A stretch of 64,000 nt of DNA from Rhizomicrobium sp. (GCA_037200045.1 JBBCHM010000001.1:1426001-1490000); one strand, 5' to 3'. Counted from the first letter of the stretch, positions 1 to 9,275 are shown. The notes: generated by a model from the sequence alone, not told the origin. Made by a program: numbers and translations.

Positions 1-1
1 A

Positions 2-484
2 CAGCATGTCCATCTTGCCCAGCTTCTGGACGAGGGCGTTGCGGATCTGGTTGATCGGCTGGTCGCTGATCAAGAGCCAGGCCTGCGGCATCAGCGGATA
101 GGCCGGCCCCATGTTCATGATCTCTTCCTCCAGACCGGAGATCGAGCGCGACTTCATGTCGGCGACGACGACGAAACGGCCGCGCTCGCCGGTGCGCGGC
201 TCGTCGTTGCTGCGCCCGAAGGTCGGCGAGATGGTGTCGTCCTCGCTCTCGACGCCGCTGGCGGTGACGAATTTGCCGGTCGCCGAGGGCGCCGGCGCGT
301 TGGCGGGCGCGAAGAACCGCGCCAGCATGGGATAGGTCCCGGCGGCGCGGAACTGGCTGTTGCCCGCCGGCGCCACGAGCGAATGCGCCGCCAGCCGTCC
401 CTCGCCGACGAAGGCCTGGAGCTGCTGCTCGGTATAGGGGCCATAGGTTTGGCCCCCCGCGTTGATGGTCCAGTTATCCGACAT
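2..484 (-). CDS. GYF-like (DUF4339) domain protein, C-terminus cut by window edge
   Basis: The frame starts at an ATG at 484 and runs off the left end, so only about 161 residues are visible. Residues 5-55 look like a GYF_2/DUF4339 module: a 'YGPYTEQQL' core, then 'GEGRL' and a phenylalanine-rich end. Such modules are known as peptide-binding or regulatory domains fused to many bacterial envelope or membrane proteins. A disordered Ala/Pro/Glu linker follows. After that comes a second conserved-looking segment from about residue 105 ('RFVVVADMKSRSI') that continues beyond the window. The gene is divergent from the crotonase at 592. Cellular role is unknown. Confidence 0.72.
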   Translation of the reverse strand, partial: MSDNWTINAGGQTYGPYTEQQLQAFVGEGRLAAHSLVAPAGNSQFRAAGTYPMLARFFAPANAPAPSATGKFVTASGVESEDDTISPTFGRSNDEPRTGERGRFVVVADMKSRSISGLEEEIMNMGPAYPLMPQAWLLISDQPINQIRNALVQKLGKMDML

Positions 485-591
485 GAGAACTTTCCGTTGC
501 TGCCGAAAAGTTACGTTCAAATGGTTACGCAAGCCTTGCCGCCGCCGGGCGGCCACGGGACAGTTGGGCCGGAAAACAAGGAAAACGCGCC

Positions 592-1392
592 ATGGCGGAT
601 TACGAATTCTGCAAGGTCGAGCGGGAGGGGCGGCTGACGGTCGTCACCCTGAACCGTCCGGAGGTGATGAACGCGCTGCACGGCCCGGCCCATGCCGAGC
701 TGGCGGAGGTGTTCGACGCCTTCGCCGCCGATCCGGAACAATGGGTGGCGATCGTGACCGGCGCGGGCGGGCGCGCCTTTTCCGCCGGCAACGACCTGAA
801 GGTCACCGCGGCCGGCGGCGGCAGCGCCGGAACCGTCCTGCCGCGCCATCCGAGCGGCTTCGGCGGCCTCGTCTCGCGGTTCGATCTCGACAAGCCGCTG
901 ATCGCGGCGGTGAACGGCATCGCGATGGGCGGCGGCTTCGAGATCGCGCTGGCCTGCGACATCATCCTGGCGGCGGACACCGCCGTGTTCGCCTTGCCCG
1001 AGCCGCGTGTCGGCTTGGCGGCGCTGGCCGGCGGCCTGCACCGGCTGCCGCGCGAGATCGGCGCCAAGCGGGCGCTCGGCATGATCCTGACCGGACGGCG
1101 GGTCGGCGCGGCGGAAGGCAAGGAACTCGGCTTCGTCAACGAGGTCGTTCCGGCGGCGGAGCTGATGACGCGGGCCAAGGCGCTGGCGACGCAGATCATG
1201 GAGCTGTCGCCGATGTCGGTGCGCGCCTCCAAAGAGGCGGTCTATCGCGGGCTGAACGAGGCTTCGATCGCCGACGCGCTCAAGAACCAGGGCACCTATC
1301 CGGCGGTGGCGGCGATGTTCCGGAGCGAGGACCTGCGCGAGGGGCCCAAGGCCTTTGCCGAGAAGCGCGCACCGCAATGGAAGGGCAAGTAG
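592..1392 (+). CDS. Enoyl-CoA hydratase/isomerase (crotonase) family protein
   Basis: A 266-residue single-domain crotonase, the usual family length. The oxyanion-hole segment 'SAGNDLK' lies at about residues 64-70. Both glutamates that act as acid/base in true enoyl-CoA hydratases are present: E117 in 'GGGFEIA' and E137 in 'PEPRVG', with the 20-residue spacing of rat mitochondrial hydratase. This argues for real hydratase-type chemistry on an acyl-CoA, though the substrate cannot be read from sequence. It is a single gene, followed on the opposite strand by a glycine-zipper protein, with a hairpin terminator between them. A role in fatty-acid or branched-chain acyl-CoA breakdown is inference. 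Confidence 0.9.
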   Translation: MADYEFCKVEREGRLTVVTLNRPEVMNALHGPAHAELAEVFDAFAADPEQWVAIVTGAGGRAFSAGNDLKVTAAGGGSAGTVLPRHPSGFGGLVSRFDLDKPLIAAVNGIAMGGGFEIALACDIILAADTAVFALPEPRVGLAALAGGLHRLPREIGAKRALGMILTGRRVGAAEGKELGFVNEVVPAAELMTRAKALATQIMELSPMSVRASKEAVYRGLNEASIADALKNQGTYPAVAAMFRSEDLREGPKAFAEKRAPQWKGK

Positions 1393-1407
1393 CGGCGCAT
1401 GCAAACG

Positions 1408-1435
1408 AAAACCCCGCGCCGGCGAAGGCGCGGGG
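1408..1435 (-). terminator. Intrinsic terminator between convergent genes
   Basis: A 9-bp perfect stem (CCCCGCGCC / GGCGCGGGG) with a 6-nt loop spans 1412-1435. On the minus strand it is followed by TTTT, so it most naturally ends the glycine-zipper gene at 1464. The stem may also stop plus-strand transcripts from the crotonase gene. Confidence 0.7.
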
Positions 1436-1463
1436 AGCTCGTCCCGTCATCGAACGATGACGT

Positions 1464-1934
1464 TCAGTCCACGAATTCCCATTCGTGATGGCGGCGGCAT
1501 ACCGTGCCGTTGTGCTCCAGCCGGTCGCCGTGGCGCCACACCACCTGGGTGAAGTCCCGGCAGCGATGGCCGTCGCGGCGATATTCGCTGGTCACGACGA
1601 TATAGCCGTGGCCGCCATGGCGGCCGGTCCATTCGTAGCGGCGGCCGATGTCGCCGTCGAACGCGTCTTCATAGGCGCGGCCGGCATAGTCGCGATCGTC
1701 GCAGTCGATGTCGCGGCTGAGCGCGTTGCCCGCCAGGCCGCCGAAGATGGCGCCGCCGGCGATCGCCAGGCCGTTGCCATGGCTCGCCACGCCGCCGAGC
1801 ACGCCGCCCGCGATGGCGCCGAGCACCGTGCCGCCCGTATGGTCGCTGTGGCAATCGTCGGCCCAGGCGGCGCTGGTGCCGAAACTCAATGCCAGCAATG
1901 CGGCGCCGGCGATCAATCCAGATGTCTTCAACAT
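1464..1934 (-). CDS. Glycine-zipper envelope protein (17 kDa surface antigen-like)
   Basis: 156 residues. ATG at 1934 preceded by AGGAGAGGA, a strong ribosome site. An N-terminal signal peptide (about residues 1-25, ending 'AAWA') is followed by Gly/Ala zipper repeats at about residues 33-70, 'GGTVLGAIAGGVLGG' and 'GGAIFGGLAGNA', which resemble the 17 kDa surface antigen family. The C-terminal half has 'DGDIGRRYEW' and several Cys and His residues ('HRCRDFTQVVWRHG'). It is probably periplasmic or outer-membrane associated; no lipobox is evident. A clear paralogue lies at 4833-5471 on the far side of the aminopeptidase gene. Function is unknown. Confidence 0.8.
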   Translation of the reverse strand: MLKTSGLIAGAALLALSFGTSAAWADDCHSDHTGGTVLGAIAGGVLGGVASHGNGLAIAGGAIFGGLAGNALSRDIDCDDRDYAGRAYEDAFDGDIGRRYEWTGRHGGHGYIVVTSEYRRDGHRCRDFTQVVWRHGDRLEHNGTVCRRHHEWEFVD

Positions 1935-2124
1935 ATCGTCCTCTCCTATTTTGGGGCCGGCCCGTCGGACCCGCCCCTTGCGTCGAAGCCGGTTATGCCC
2001 GTCCGGCATGAACCCCGCCTGAACAGAATAGGGCAGAATCAGGACAGTATGGACAGGGCTGCCGGGAAAACCTTCAATGGGCCGGATTGTTCCCTTCCGG
2101 GACGGAGCAGGTCGTTTGATTGCC

Positions 2125-4812
2125 ATGCACAGAATCGGGCGCGCCGCCGGGCTCGCGCTCCTGGCCGTCGTTTTGTGCCTTTCCGGCTGCGGCAAGGCGC
2201 CGGAGAAGCATGCCGCGGGGCGCAAGGGCGTCTCGCTCGGCGGCGAGGCCGTGCCGCTCGGAAAACTGCCGCGCGATGCCGTGCCGGAGCGCTACCGCGT
2301 CGCGCTCCGCATCGATCCGCGGACCGACCGCTTCGCCGGCCATGTCGAGATCGACGTGCTGTTCCCCAAGCCCCGGCGCGCGCTCTTCCTGCACGGCCAG
2401 GACCTGAACGTCTCGGGCGTGACGGTGCGGCTGAAATCGGGGCAGAGTTTCGCGGCGCATTACGACCAGGTCGATCCGTCCGGCGTGGCGCGGCTCATCT
2501 TCGTCGACAAGGTGCCGGCCGGCGAGGCGACGCTGATCTTCGATTATGACGCGCCGTTCAACCGCTCGCTGTCGGGACTCTACAAGGTCGTCGATCGCGG
2601 CGATTCCTATGCCTTCACCCAGTTCGAATCGACCGACGCGCGCCGCGCCTTCCCCTCGTTCGACGAGCCGGGCTTCAAGACGCCGTTCGACGTGACCGTG
2701 ATCGCGCCCAAGGGCATGCGGGTCATCGGCAACACGCCGATCGTCGCCGCCGCGCCGGCCGCGCACGGCATGGTCGACACCGTGTTCCAGACGACGAGGC
2801 CCCTGCCGACCTATCTCGTCGCGCTGGCGGTCGGCCCGCTCGACGTGGTCGACGGCGGCACCGCGCCGCCCAACGCCTATCGCGCGCACCCGCTGCACAT
2901 CCGCGGCATCACCGCCCGCGGCAACGGCAAGCGCATCGCCTATGCGCTGGCGCTGACGCCCAAGATCGTCGTCGCGCTCGAGAATTATTTCGGCATCGGC
3001 TATCCGTTCCAGAAGCTCGACATCCTGGCGGTGCCGGATTTCGCGGCCGGGGCGATGGAGAACGCCGGCGCCATCACCTTCCGCGAGCGCCTCCTGCTCA
3101 TCGATCCGGATTCCTCGCTCGACCAGAAACGCGGCAGCCTGACGGTGCAGGCGCACGAACTGGCGCATCAATGGTTCGGCGATCTGGTCACGCCGGCCTG
3201 GTGGGACGACATCTGGCTGAACGAATCCTTCGCCAATTGGGCGGAATACAAGGCGTCTTCGGCGGTGCTGCCGGAGATGGATTTCTCGACCGACACGCTG
3301 CGCGGCGGCCTCGACGTGATGGATCTCGACGAACTGCCTTCGGCGCGGCAGATCCATCAGCCGATCGGCAACACCGACGATCTCGCCAATGCCTTCGACG
3401 CGATCACCTACGACAAGGGTGCGTCGGTGCTGCGCATGTTCGAGAATTATGTCGGGCCGCAGGACTGGCAGCGCGGCATCCATGCCTATCTGACGAAATT
3501 CGCGCGCGGCAACGCGACGGCGCGCGACTTCATCGGCACCATCGCCGCGACCACGGGACATCCCGAGATCGTGGCGGCGTTCGGCGATTTCATCGACCGT
3601 TCGGGCGTGCCGCTGCTGAAGGTCGCGCCGAGCTGTACGCCGCCGACGCTCAGCTTCGCGCAGTCGGCCTATGCGCCGTTCGGATTCGCCGCGCCGCTAC
3701 GGACCTGGCGCGTGCCGGTCTGCGCGCTGGACGGCGCGTCGCGCGCGTGCCGGATCGGGGAGGGCGCGCGTTTCACGCTGCCCCTGACGGGCGCCTGCAC
3801 CGAGATGGCGCTGCCGAACGCCGATGGTGCGGGCTACTACCATTTCGCCCTGGACGAAGCCGATTGGCGCAAGCAGATCGCGCTGGCACCCAAGCTGGAC
3901 GCCGCGGCCCAGATCACGCTGCTGGGCAACATCTTCGCCGGCCTGCGCGACGGCCAGGCCCGCGCGGCCGATGCGTTCGACCTCGTCCACGCGCTGGCGC
4001 CGACCGCGCGCTGGGACGTGCTGCGCAGCCTGGTCAAGCGGCTCCAGCCGCTGCGCCAAAGCCTCGCGCCGGCCGATCTTCCCGCCTATCGCGCGTTCCT
4101 CAGCCGCAACTTCCTGGCGCGCTTCAAGGCGGCTGGCGTTTCGCCGAAGAAGAGCGAGAAGCCGGCGGACGCCTTCGCCCGGGCAGCCCTCGCGACCTTG
4201 CTCGTCACCGAGGCGCACGATCACGACGCCATCGCGATGCTGGCGCTGCCGATCGCGGTGTCGCAGGCGCCGGGCGAGGGGCGGTGGCAGTCCCTGGCGC
4301 CGGAAGTGCGCGCCGAGGCGCTGCGGGCGGCGCTGTTGTCCGACAAGGGCTTTGCCGACGCGCTGATCGCGATATTCCAGACCACGAACCAGGAACAGGT
4401 GCGGCGCGACGTCGTCTATGCCTTCGCCGGCAGCGACGATCCGGCGGTGGTCGGCAAGCTCCTGGCGCTGGCGCCCGCGAAGATGCGGATCGGCGAACTG
4501 CGCTATCTGAGCGAATTCATGCCGGAGGAGACGGTGGCGCGCGAGGCGCTGTGGTCCTATGTCGGGGCGCATTTCGATGCCTTCGCGCAGCGCGTGAGCC
4601 TGCGCGGCATGGGCAACATGGCGGGCATCCTTCGGGGCGCCTGCGATGCCGGCGCGCACACCCAGACCGAGGTGTTCCTGCAGGACAAGCTTGGCGGCGC
4701 GCTGGGCGTGGCGCGGCGAGCGGCGCACACCGAAGAACAGATCGACCGCTGCGTCGCGCTGCGCAAGAACGCCGGCGCCGACATCGCCGCGGCGCTGGCG
4801 GTGGCGAAGTAG
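2125..4812 (+). CDS. M1 family zinc aminopeptidase, lipoprotein
   Basis: 895 residues from the ATG at 2125; a TTG at 2116 with GGAG upstream is an alternative. The N-terminus is a lipoprotein signal with lipobox 'LSGC', so the enzyme is probably anchored in the envelope facing the periplasm. The exopeptidase signature GAMEN is at residues 309-313. The zinc site is H344-E-x-x-H348 with the third ligand E367 after exactly 18 residues, the M1 arrangement. The C-terminal 370 residues match the helical ERAP1/PepN-like domain in length. It should remove N-terminal residues from peptides. It is flanked on both sides by paralogous glycine-zipper genes on the opposite strand, an arrangement that suggests a local duplication around it. 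Confidence 0.92.
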   Translation: MHRIGRAAGLALLAVVLCLSGCGKAPEKHAAGRKGVSLGGEAVPLGKLPRDAVPERYRVALRIDPRTDRFAGHVEIDVLFPKPRRALFLHGQDLNVSGVTVRLKSGQSFAAHYDQVDPSGVARLIFVDKVPAGEATLIFDYDAPFNRSLSGLYKVVDRGDSYAFTQFESTDARRAFPSFDEPGFKTPFDVTVIAPKGMRVIGNTPIVAAAPAAHGMVDTVFQTTRPLPTYLVALAVGPLDVVDGGTAPPNAYRAHPLHIRGITARGNGKRIAYALALTPKIVVALENYFGIGYPFQKLDILAVPDFAAGAMENAGAITFRERLLLIDPDSSLDQKRGSLTVQAHELAHQWFGDLVTPAWWDDIWLNESFANWAEYKASSAVLPEMDFSTDTLRGGLDVMDLDELPSARQIHQPIGNTDDLANAFDAITYDKGASVLRMFENYVGPQDWQRGIHAYLTKFARGNATARDFIGTIAATTGHPEIVAAFGDFIDRSGVPLLKVAPSCTPPTLSFAQSAYAPFGFAAPLRTWRVPVCALDGASRACRIGEGARFTLPLTGACTEMALPNADGAGYYHFALDEADWRKQIALAPKLDAAAQITLLGNIFAGLRDGQARAADAFDLVHALAPTARWDVLRSLVKRLQPLRQSLAPADLPAYRAFLSRNFLARFKAAGVSPKKSEKPADAFARAALATLLVTEAHDHDAIAMLALPIAVSQAPGEGRWQSLAPEVRAEALRAALLSDKGFADALIAIFQTTNQEQVRRDVVYAFAGSDDPAVVGKLLALAPAKMRIGELRYLSEFMPEETVAREALWSYVGAHFDAFAQRVSLRGMGNMAGILRGACDAGAHTQTEVFLQDKLGGALGVARRAAHTEEQIDRCVALRKNAGADIAAALAVAK

Positions 4813-4832
4813 GGACGGGCTCGGCCGACGCT

Positions 4833-5471
4833 TCAGTCGTCGAAATGCCAATAGCCGTCGCGGCCGTAGCAGGCGCTGCCGTCGTGGTGGAATTCCTCGC
4901 CATGGCGCCAGGTCACGCTGGTGAAGGCGCGGCAGCGCAGCCCGTCCTCGCTGTATTCGCGCGTCGGCGTGAAATAGCCGTAGCTGTCGCCATGGCGCCA
5001 TTCATAGCGCCGGCCGATGTCGCCGTTCAGGCCGTCGGCATAGACGTTGAAGGCATAGCGCTGGTCGTCGCAATCGATGTCGTGCGTCACGGCGTGGCCG
5101 AACAGCCCGCCCAAGAGGACGCCGCCGACGATGGCGGCGGGATTGCCGTGGCTGGCCGCGCCGGCGATCAGTCCGCCGCCGGCGGCGCCGAACACGGTGC
5201 CGGCCGCGTTGCCGGCATGACAGTCGCGCTCGTAGTCGCCCTCGTGGTAATAGCGCGGCGGCGGAGGCGGCGGGCCGTCATCGTCATCCGGCGGCGGACG
5301 ATCGGCATCGGTGAAATGCTGGTAATGCCCGTTGCGGTCGTAATAACCGTCATGGTCGGTGCGGCTGTAATAGCCTTGCGGATCGGGGCCGTCGGACGGG
5401 TCGGCGAGGGCGCCGTCGACGCTCATCGCGATCGCGGCAGCGGCTGCCAGAAGAAGGATTTTCGTCCGCAT
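4833..5471 (-). CDS. Glycine-zipper envelope protein, long paralogue
   Basis: 212 residues from ATG 5471, chosen because GGAG lies six bases upstream. Two upstream in-frame ATGs (5477, 5483) are placed worse. A signal peptide (about 1-25, 'GALADP') is followed by a Tyr/Asp/His-rich segment ('RTDHDGYYDRNGHYQHF') and a run of acidic and then proline residues. Next comes the same glycine-zipper block as in the 1464 gene and the shared tail motif 'GDIGRRYEWRHG'. It therefore looks like the shorter paralogue plus an inserted low-complexity N-terminal arm. Probably an envelope or surface protein of unknown role. It converges on the aminopeptidase gene with a gap of only 20 bp. Confidence 0.78.
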   Translation of the reverse strand: MRTKILLLAAAAAIAMSVDGALADPSDGPDPQGYYSRTDHDGYYDRNGHYQHFTDADRPPPDDDDGPPPPPPRYYHEGDYERDCHAGNAAGTVFGAAGGGLIAGAASHGNPAAIVGGVLLGGLFGHAVTHDIDCDDQRYAFNVYADGLNGDIGRRYEWRHGDSYGYFTPTREYSEDGLRCRAFTSVTWRHGEEFHHDGSACYGRDGYWHFDD

Positions 5472-5554
5472 ATGCATCTCCATGGCAAACGCCCCGCGCG
5501 ACGGATACGCCGGAGGACCGGATTTGTTCCGCAACCGCCGGCGCGCCCCGCGCG

Positions 5555-5965
5555 TCAGCCGCCGAATGCAACCGCGTGCATGATGCGGCCGGGCAGGAAG
5601 GTGAGCGCTCCCGCGATCAGCATGCCGCCGACATAGAGCCCGATCATCGCGCGCTTGTGCAGGGCGACATTGTGCGTCCAGGCGCCGCGCAGCGCGCCGA
5701 CCACGGCGAACAGCGTCAGCGGCACCAGGAGATGGATCGGGCTCAAGCCCCAGAACGGGCTATGGGGCATGAGCTGGTGGACGAACAAGGTCGTGACCGC
5801 CGTGACGCTCATCAGCACGAGGTAGAGATAGCCGAACGCGCGATGCAGCGCCGAGCCCTTGCGGCTGACGAAAATCAGGAAAGTGCCGATCAGGAAGGCC
5901 GGAACGACGGTGGCGACATGAATCTGCACGGCCGGCGGCGTATGCAGCAGCGGCTCCAAGGTCAT
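5555..5965 (-). CDS. DUF2306-like four-helix membrane protein
   Basis: 136 residues, almost all hydrophobic, with four predicted membrane segments at about 13-33, 45-65, 73-93 and 106-128. The pattern 'ALHRAFGYLYLVLM' followed later by 'ALHKRAMIGLYVGGML' (paired His/Arg at helix starts) is typical of the DUF2306 family, whose function is unknown. A second, longer member of the family is encoded at 34466-35098. No operon partner is visible; the next feature downstream in coordinates is a broken sdhA tail. Confidence 0.75.
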   Translation of the reverse strand: MTLEPLLHTPPAVQIHVATVVPAFLIGTFLIFVSRKGSALHRAFGYLYLVLMSVTAVTTLFVHQLMPHSPFWGLSPIHLLVPLTLFAVVGALRGAWTHNVALHKRAMIGLYVGGMLIAGALTFLPGRIMHAVAFGG

Positions 5966-6045
5966 GGCAGGCCCCGTCTTCTTACGACGTAAATAATCTG
6001 GGTGGCGCCGGTCGCCGTTTCAAGACGCCGAACGATCGGGCGGCC

Positions 6046-6243
6046 TCAGTATGTCCGCGCCTTGGGTGGGATGTATTCGACTTCGTTGGTCAGCGTGTAG
6101 GTGTGCACCGGGCGGTAGTCGAGCTTGGTCCACCCGGTCTTGATATCGAGCCAAGCCAGGGTGCGCTTCATCCAGTTCTGGTCATCGCGAGCGGGGAAAT
6201 TCTCGCGCGCATGCGCCCCGTGGCTCTCATGCCGGCCGATCGC
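6046..6243 (-). pseudogene. Broken duplicate of the sdhA 3' end
   Basis: Read on the minus strand, this segment encodes about 65 C-terminal residues of the succinate dehydrogenase flavoprotein, ending in the same 'PPKARTY' and a TGA stop. There is no start and no remainder of the gene. Bases 6053-6123 are identical over 71 bp to 7492-7562, the tail of the intact sdhA. Beyond that point the homology continues to about 6243 at only about 70% identity, and the encoded residues differ (for example 'LDIKTGWTKLDY' against '[12 protein letters not shown]'). This pattern suggests a diverged sdhA tail joined or converted at the tract boundary. Together the two copies bracket the FkbM methyltransferase gene. 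Confidence 0.9.
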
Positions 6244-6291
6244 CGCTCAAACATGCGCGACGAAAGGTGACGGAAAGCAACGAGCGGAAGA

Positions 6292-7098
6292 TCAGACCTT
6301 TAGGATGTGTCGCATCCAGTTCATGGCCCGCAACACCGGCGATTTCCTTTTAGATGGCTCCGCATAGCGCTGATCGCGACGAAATCGGCCATTTTCCTTG
6401 ACAAAAGCGATGTCGACCTGCCCGAGCGCCCCATCGAGCGGACGGCCCCAGCCGTCGAACATGTCATAGGCGACAAACCCTCTCTCGGCCATGTAGCTGA
6501 CCACCTCGTGAAGCACCGGCTGCTTCAACCCGAAATTGAAGAGCGACACTTCGAGGATCGCGACCTCGACTTGGTCGAGAATGCCGCTCGCGCCATCGAG
6601 AACCTGCAGTTCGGTGCCCTGCGTGTCGATCTTGAGCAGGATCGTCCCGGCTATCTTGTGTTCCCGCGCAAGCGCGTCGAGCCGGCGAACGGCAACATTT
6701 CGGGAATTCGACGCCGCTTCAGAATTAGAGCTTTCCGCCAACGTGGCGCCGTGCATATCCGCCAATTGCGGGCTGTAGTGTATCGTCAAAGTCGATTCCG
6801 ATCCGCCCGCAGCGACCGGCTCGACGTCGGCCCTATAGTGCTCGCTTATCCACCGAAGTGCGCCGGAGAACTCGCTCATCGGCTCTACCAGCAGATAACG
6901 TGCCTTTGGAAAGTTGGTGTAGATGTCTAAGGTCCCATCGGCGACGCCGACGTCGATGACCCATTCCGGCTCGAAGCCGAGAGCTTTCAGGTGGCGACAG
7001 AACTCGGACTTCGATGCATGAAGCGGCAGCGTTTCGCGAAAACGAAGCCCAAACCATCCGACGGCGATCCTCAGTCTGTGCTTAAGTAGTGGGTTCAT
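6292..7098 (-). CDS. FkbM family methyltransferase, probably acquired
   Basis: 268 residues from the ATG at 7098; no strong ribosome site is seen, and an ATG at 7137 is an alternative. The SAM-binding motif I is 'VIDVGVADGTLDI' (about residues 47-59), followed by the acidic 'LLVEPMSE'. Then come 'ILLKIDTQGTELQVLDG' and 'VEVAILEVSLF', the signature of FkbM-type O-methyltransferases, which commonly act on sugars or secondary metabolites. Base composition is visibly less GC-rich than the neighbours, and the gene sits between two copies of the sdhA 3' end. Both points suggest horizontal acquisition by recombination at sdhA. The substrate is unknown. Confidence 0.85.
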   Translation of the reverse strand: MNPLLKHRLRIAVGWFGLRFRETLPLHASKSEFCRHLKALGFEPEWVIDVGVADGTLDIYTNFPKARYLLVEPMSEFSGALRWISEHYRADVEPVAAGGSESTLTIHYSPQLADMHGATLAESSNSEAASNSRNVAVRRLDALAREHKIAGTILLKIDTQGTELQVLDGASGILDQVEVAILEVSLFNFGLKQPVLHEVVSYMAERGFVAYDMFDGWGRPLDGALGQVDIAFVKENGRFRRDQRYAEPSKRKSPVLRAMNWMRHILKV

Positions 7099-7484
7099 TG
7101 GTCCGGATTGGGGCAATATTGGAAGGCAAGATCGCATACGAGAGAAGCATTTTATCGCCGCTGATGGAATGGGAGACTCGGGGAATTCAAGCCGCGGAGA
7201 CACAGTCGCAAGATGGGGCCCCGGTGCTTCGTCGCAATGAAGCCAACGCATCGAATGGCTTACTGCCTGCCACCAGACACGTCGGCGCAACGCGCGTCGG
7301 GTGACGAGTTTCCGATGGCGACCGGTGCCGCTACAAGGTCGACATGGACACAGGTGCCGCTCCCGAGCAGGTCAATGACGGAAAACAATCGGCACCGGGC
7401 TGGCTCGCAATAGCCGGCCGAAAGGCGTCTGACGGCCTGACATGACTTGCCAGAGATTCGGAGCGAATGTCTTGGCCGCCATCG
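7099..7484. other. Intergenic stretch between the FkbM gene and sdhA, no gene seen
   Basis: About 386 bp with mixed composition and no credible coding frame. It contains the region upstream of the FkbM gene and, at the right end, the sdhA stop codon. No hairpin with a T-run was noticed after sdhA, so termination of the sdh transcript here is not obvious. It is probably part of the inserted segment. Confidence 0.5.
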
Positions 7485-9275
7485 TTAATACGTCCGCGCC
7501 TTGGGTGGGATGTATTCGACTTCGTTGGTCAGCGTGTAGGTGTGCACCGGGCGGTAGTCGAGGCGCGCCACGCCGGTCGCCGGGTCGAGCCACGACAGCG
7601 TGTGCTTCATCCAGTTCGCGTCGTCGCGGGTGGGGAAGTCCTCGCGGGCGTGCGCGCCGCGGCTTTCGTGGCGCACCACCGCGCCTTCGATGGTGACGAT
7701 GGCCTGCTGGATCAGATTCTCGAATTCGAGCGTCTCGACGAGGTCGGTGTTCCAGATCAGCGAGCGGTCGCTGACCTTGATGTCCTTCAGCCGGCCGTAG
7801 ATCTCGTCGATGTTCTTCTGGCCGCTCTTGAGCGTGTCGCCGGTGCGGAACACGGCGGCGTCGGCCTGCATCGCCTTCTGCATGGCGAGGCGCAATTCGG
7901 CGGTCGGCGTGCCGCCCTTGGCGTTGCGGTATCTGTCGAGCCGCGCGATGGCTTCGTCGCCCGCGCCCTTGGGCAAATCGTGATGGCCGGTGACGCCCTT
8001 GAGCGACTCGCCGGCATGCACGCCGGCCGCCTTGCCGAACACCACCAGATCGATCAGCGAATTGGAGCCGAGCCGGTTGGCGCCGTGGACCGAGACGCAG
8101 GCCGCTTCGCCCACCGCCATCAGGCCGGGGATCGGGGTGTCGGGGTCGCCGTTCTTCAGCGTCAGCGCGTCGCCGGTGTAGCGGCAGGGAATGCCGCCCA
8201 TGTTGTAATGCACCGTCGGCAGCACCGGGATCGGCTCCTTGGTCACGTCGACGCCGGCGAAGATGCGCGCGCTCTCGGAGATGCCGGGCAGCCGCTCATG
8301 GATGATCTTCGGGTCGAGATGCGACAGATGCAGGTAGATGTGGTCCTTGTTCGGGCCGACGCCGCGGCCTTCGCGGATCTCGATCGTCATGGCGCGGCTG
8401 ACCACGTCGCGCGACGCGAGGTCCTTGGCGTTGGGCGCATAGCGCTCCATGAAGCGCTCGCCCTGCGAATTGGTGAGATAGCCGCCTTCGCCGCGCACGC
8501 CTTCGGTGATCAGCACGCCGGCGCCGAAGATGCCGGTCGGATGGAACTGCACGAACTCCATGTCCTGCAGGGGCAGGCCGGCGCGCAGCACCATGGCGTT
8601 GCCGTCGCCGGTCTGGGTGTGGGCGCCGGTGCAGGAGAGGTAGATGCGGCCATAGCCGCCGGTCGCCAGGATCACCTTGTGGGCGCGGAAGCGGTGCAGC
8701 GTGCCGTCGTCCAGGTTCCACGCCATCAGGCCGACGATGGCGTCGCCGTCCTTGATCAGGTCGAGCGCGAAATACTCGATGAAGAAGTTCACCTCGTGCT
8801 TCACGCACTGGCCGTAGAGCGTGTGCAGGATGGCGTGGCCGGTGCGGTCGGCGGCGGCGCAGGTGCGCTGCGCGATGCCCTTGCCGTAATTGCTCGTCAT
8901 GCCGCCGAAGGCGCGCTGGTAGATCTTGCCTTCCTCGGTGCGGCTGAACGGCACGCCGAAATGTTCGAGCTCGTAGACGGCTTCCGGCGCGTTGCGGCAG
9001 AGATATTCGATGGCGTCCTGGTCGCCCAGCCAGTCCGACCCCTTGACGGTGTCGTACATGTGCCAGCGCCAGTCGTCCTCGCCCATATTGCCGAGCGCCG
9101 CGGAGATGCCGCCCTGCGCGGCCACGGTGTGGCTGCGGGTCGGGAAGACCTTGGTGATGCAGGCCGTCTTGAGGCCCTGGCGGGCGCATTCCAGCGTGGC
9201 GCGCAGCCCCGCGCCGCCGGCGCCGACGACGACGACGTCAAAGGTGTGGTCGACGATGGTGTATCCGGCGGTCAT
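7485..9275 (-). CDS. sdhA: Succinate dehydrogenase flavoprotein subunit
   Basis: 596 residues, the normal SdhA length. The FAD-binding glycine motif 'GAGGAG' is at residues 18-23. The histidine that carries covalent FAD is H49 in '[10 protein letters not shown]'. Active-site and substrate regions such as 'HRTGHAI'-like, '[10 protein letters not shown]' and 'RLGSNSL' are present. It oxidises succinate to fumarate in complex II. The start ATG overlaps the sdhD stop (ATGA), so it is the third gene of sdhC-sdhD-sdhA. Unusually, sdhB does not follow; it lies at 14216 on the other strand. The last 71 bp are duplicated at 6053-6123. Confidence 0.97.
   Translation of the reverse strand: MTAGYTIVDHTFDVVVVGAGGAGLRATLECARQGLKTACITKVFPTRSHTVAAQGGISAALGNMGEDDWRWHMYDTVKGSDWLGDQDAIEYLCRNAPEAVYELEHFGVPFSRTEEGKIYQRAFGGMTSNYGKGIAQRTCAAADRTGHAILHTLYGQCVKHEVNFFIEYFALDLIKDGDAIVGLMAWNLDDGTLHRFRAHKVILATGGYGRIYLSCTGAHTQTGDGNAMVLRAGLPLQDMEFVQFHPTGIFGAGVLITEGVRGEGGYLTNSQGERFMERYAPNAKDLASRDVVSRAMTIEIREGRGVGPNKDHIYLHLSHLDPKIIHERLPGISESARIFAGVDVTKEPIPVLPTVHYNMGGIPCRYTGDALTLKNGDPDTPIPGLMAVGEAACVSVHGANRLGSNSLIDLVVFGKAAGVHAGESLKGVTGHHDLPKGAGDEAIARLDRYRNAKGGTPTAELRLAMQKAMQADAAVFRTGDTLKSGQKNIDEIYGRLKDIKVSDRSLIWNTDLVETLEFENLIQQAIVTIEGAVVRHESRGAHAREDFPTRDDANWMKHTLSWLDPATGVARLDYRPVHTYTLTNEVEYIPPKARTY

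Noticed and set aside
2074..3561. A long open frame antisense to the aminopeptidase gene (495 codons)
   Set aside because: It has the Arg/Asp/His-rich composition expected of the antisense of a high-GC gene, and the plus-strand enzyme motifs are unambiguous.
3171..5636. An 821-codon plus-strand frame spanning the aminopeptidase, a glycine-zipper gene and the DUF2306 gene
   Set aside because: It crosses genes on both strands in a wrong frame and has a shadow-type residue composition.
7089..7304. A 71-codon frame upstream of the FkbM gene on the plus strand
   Set aside because: No ribosome site, no recognisable domain, and it overlaps the region upstream of the FkbM start.
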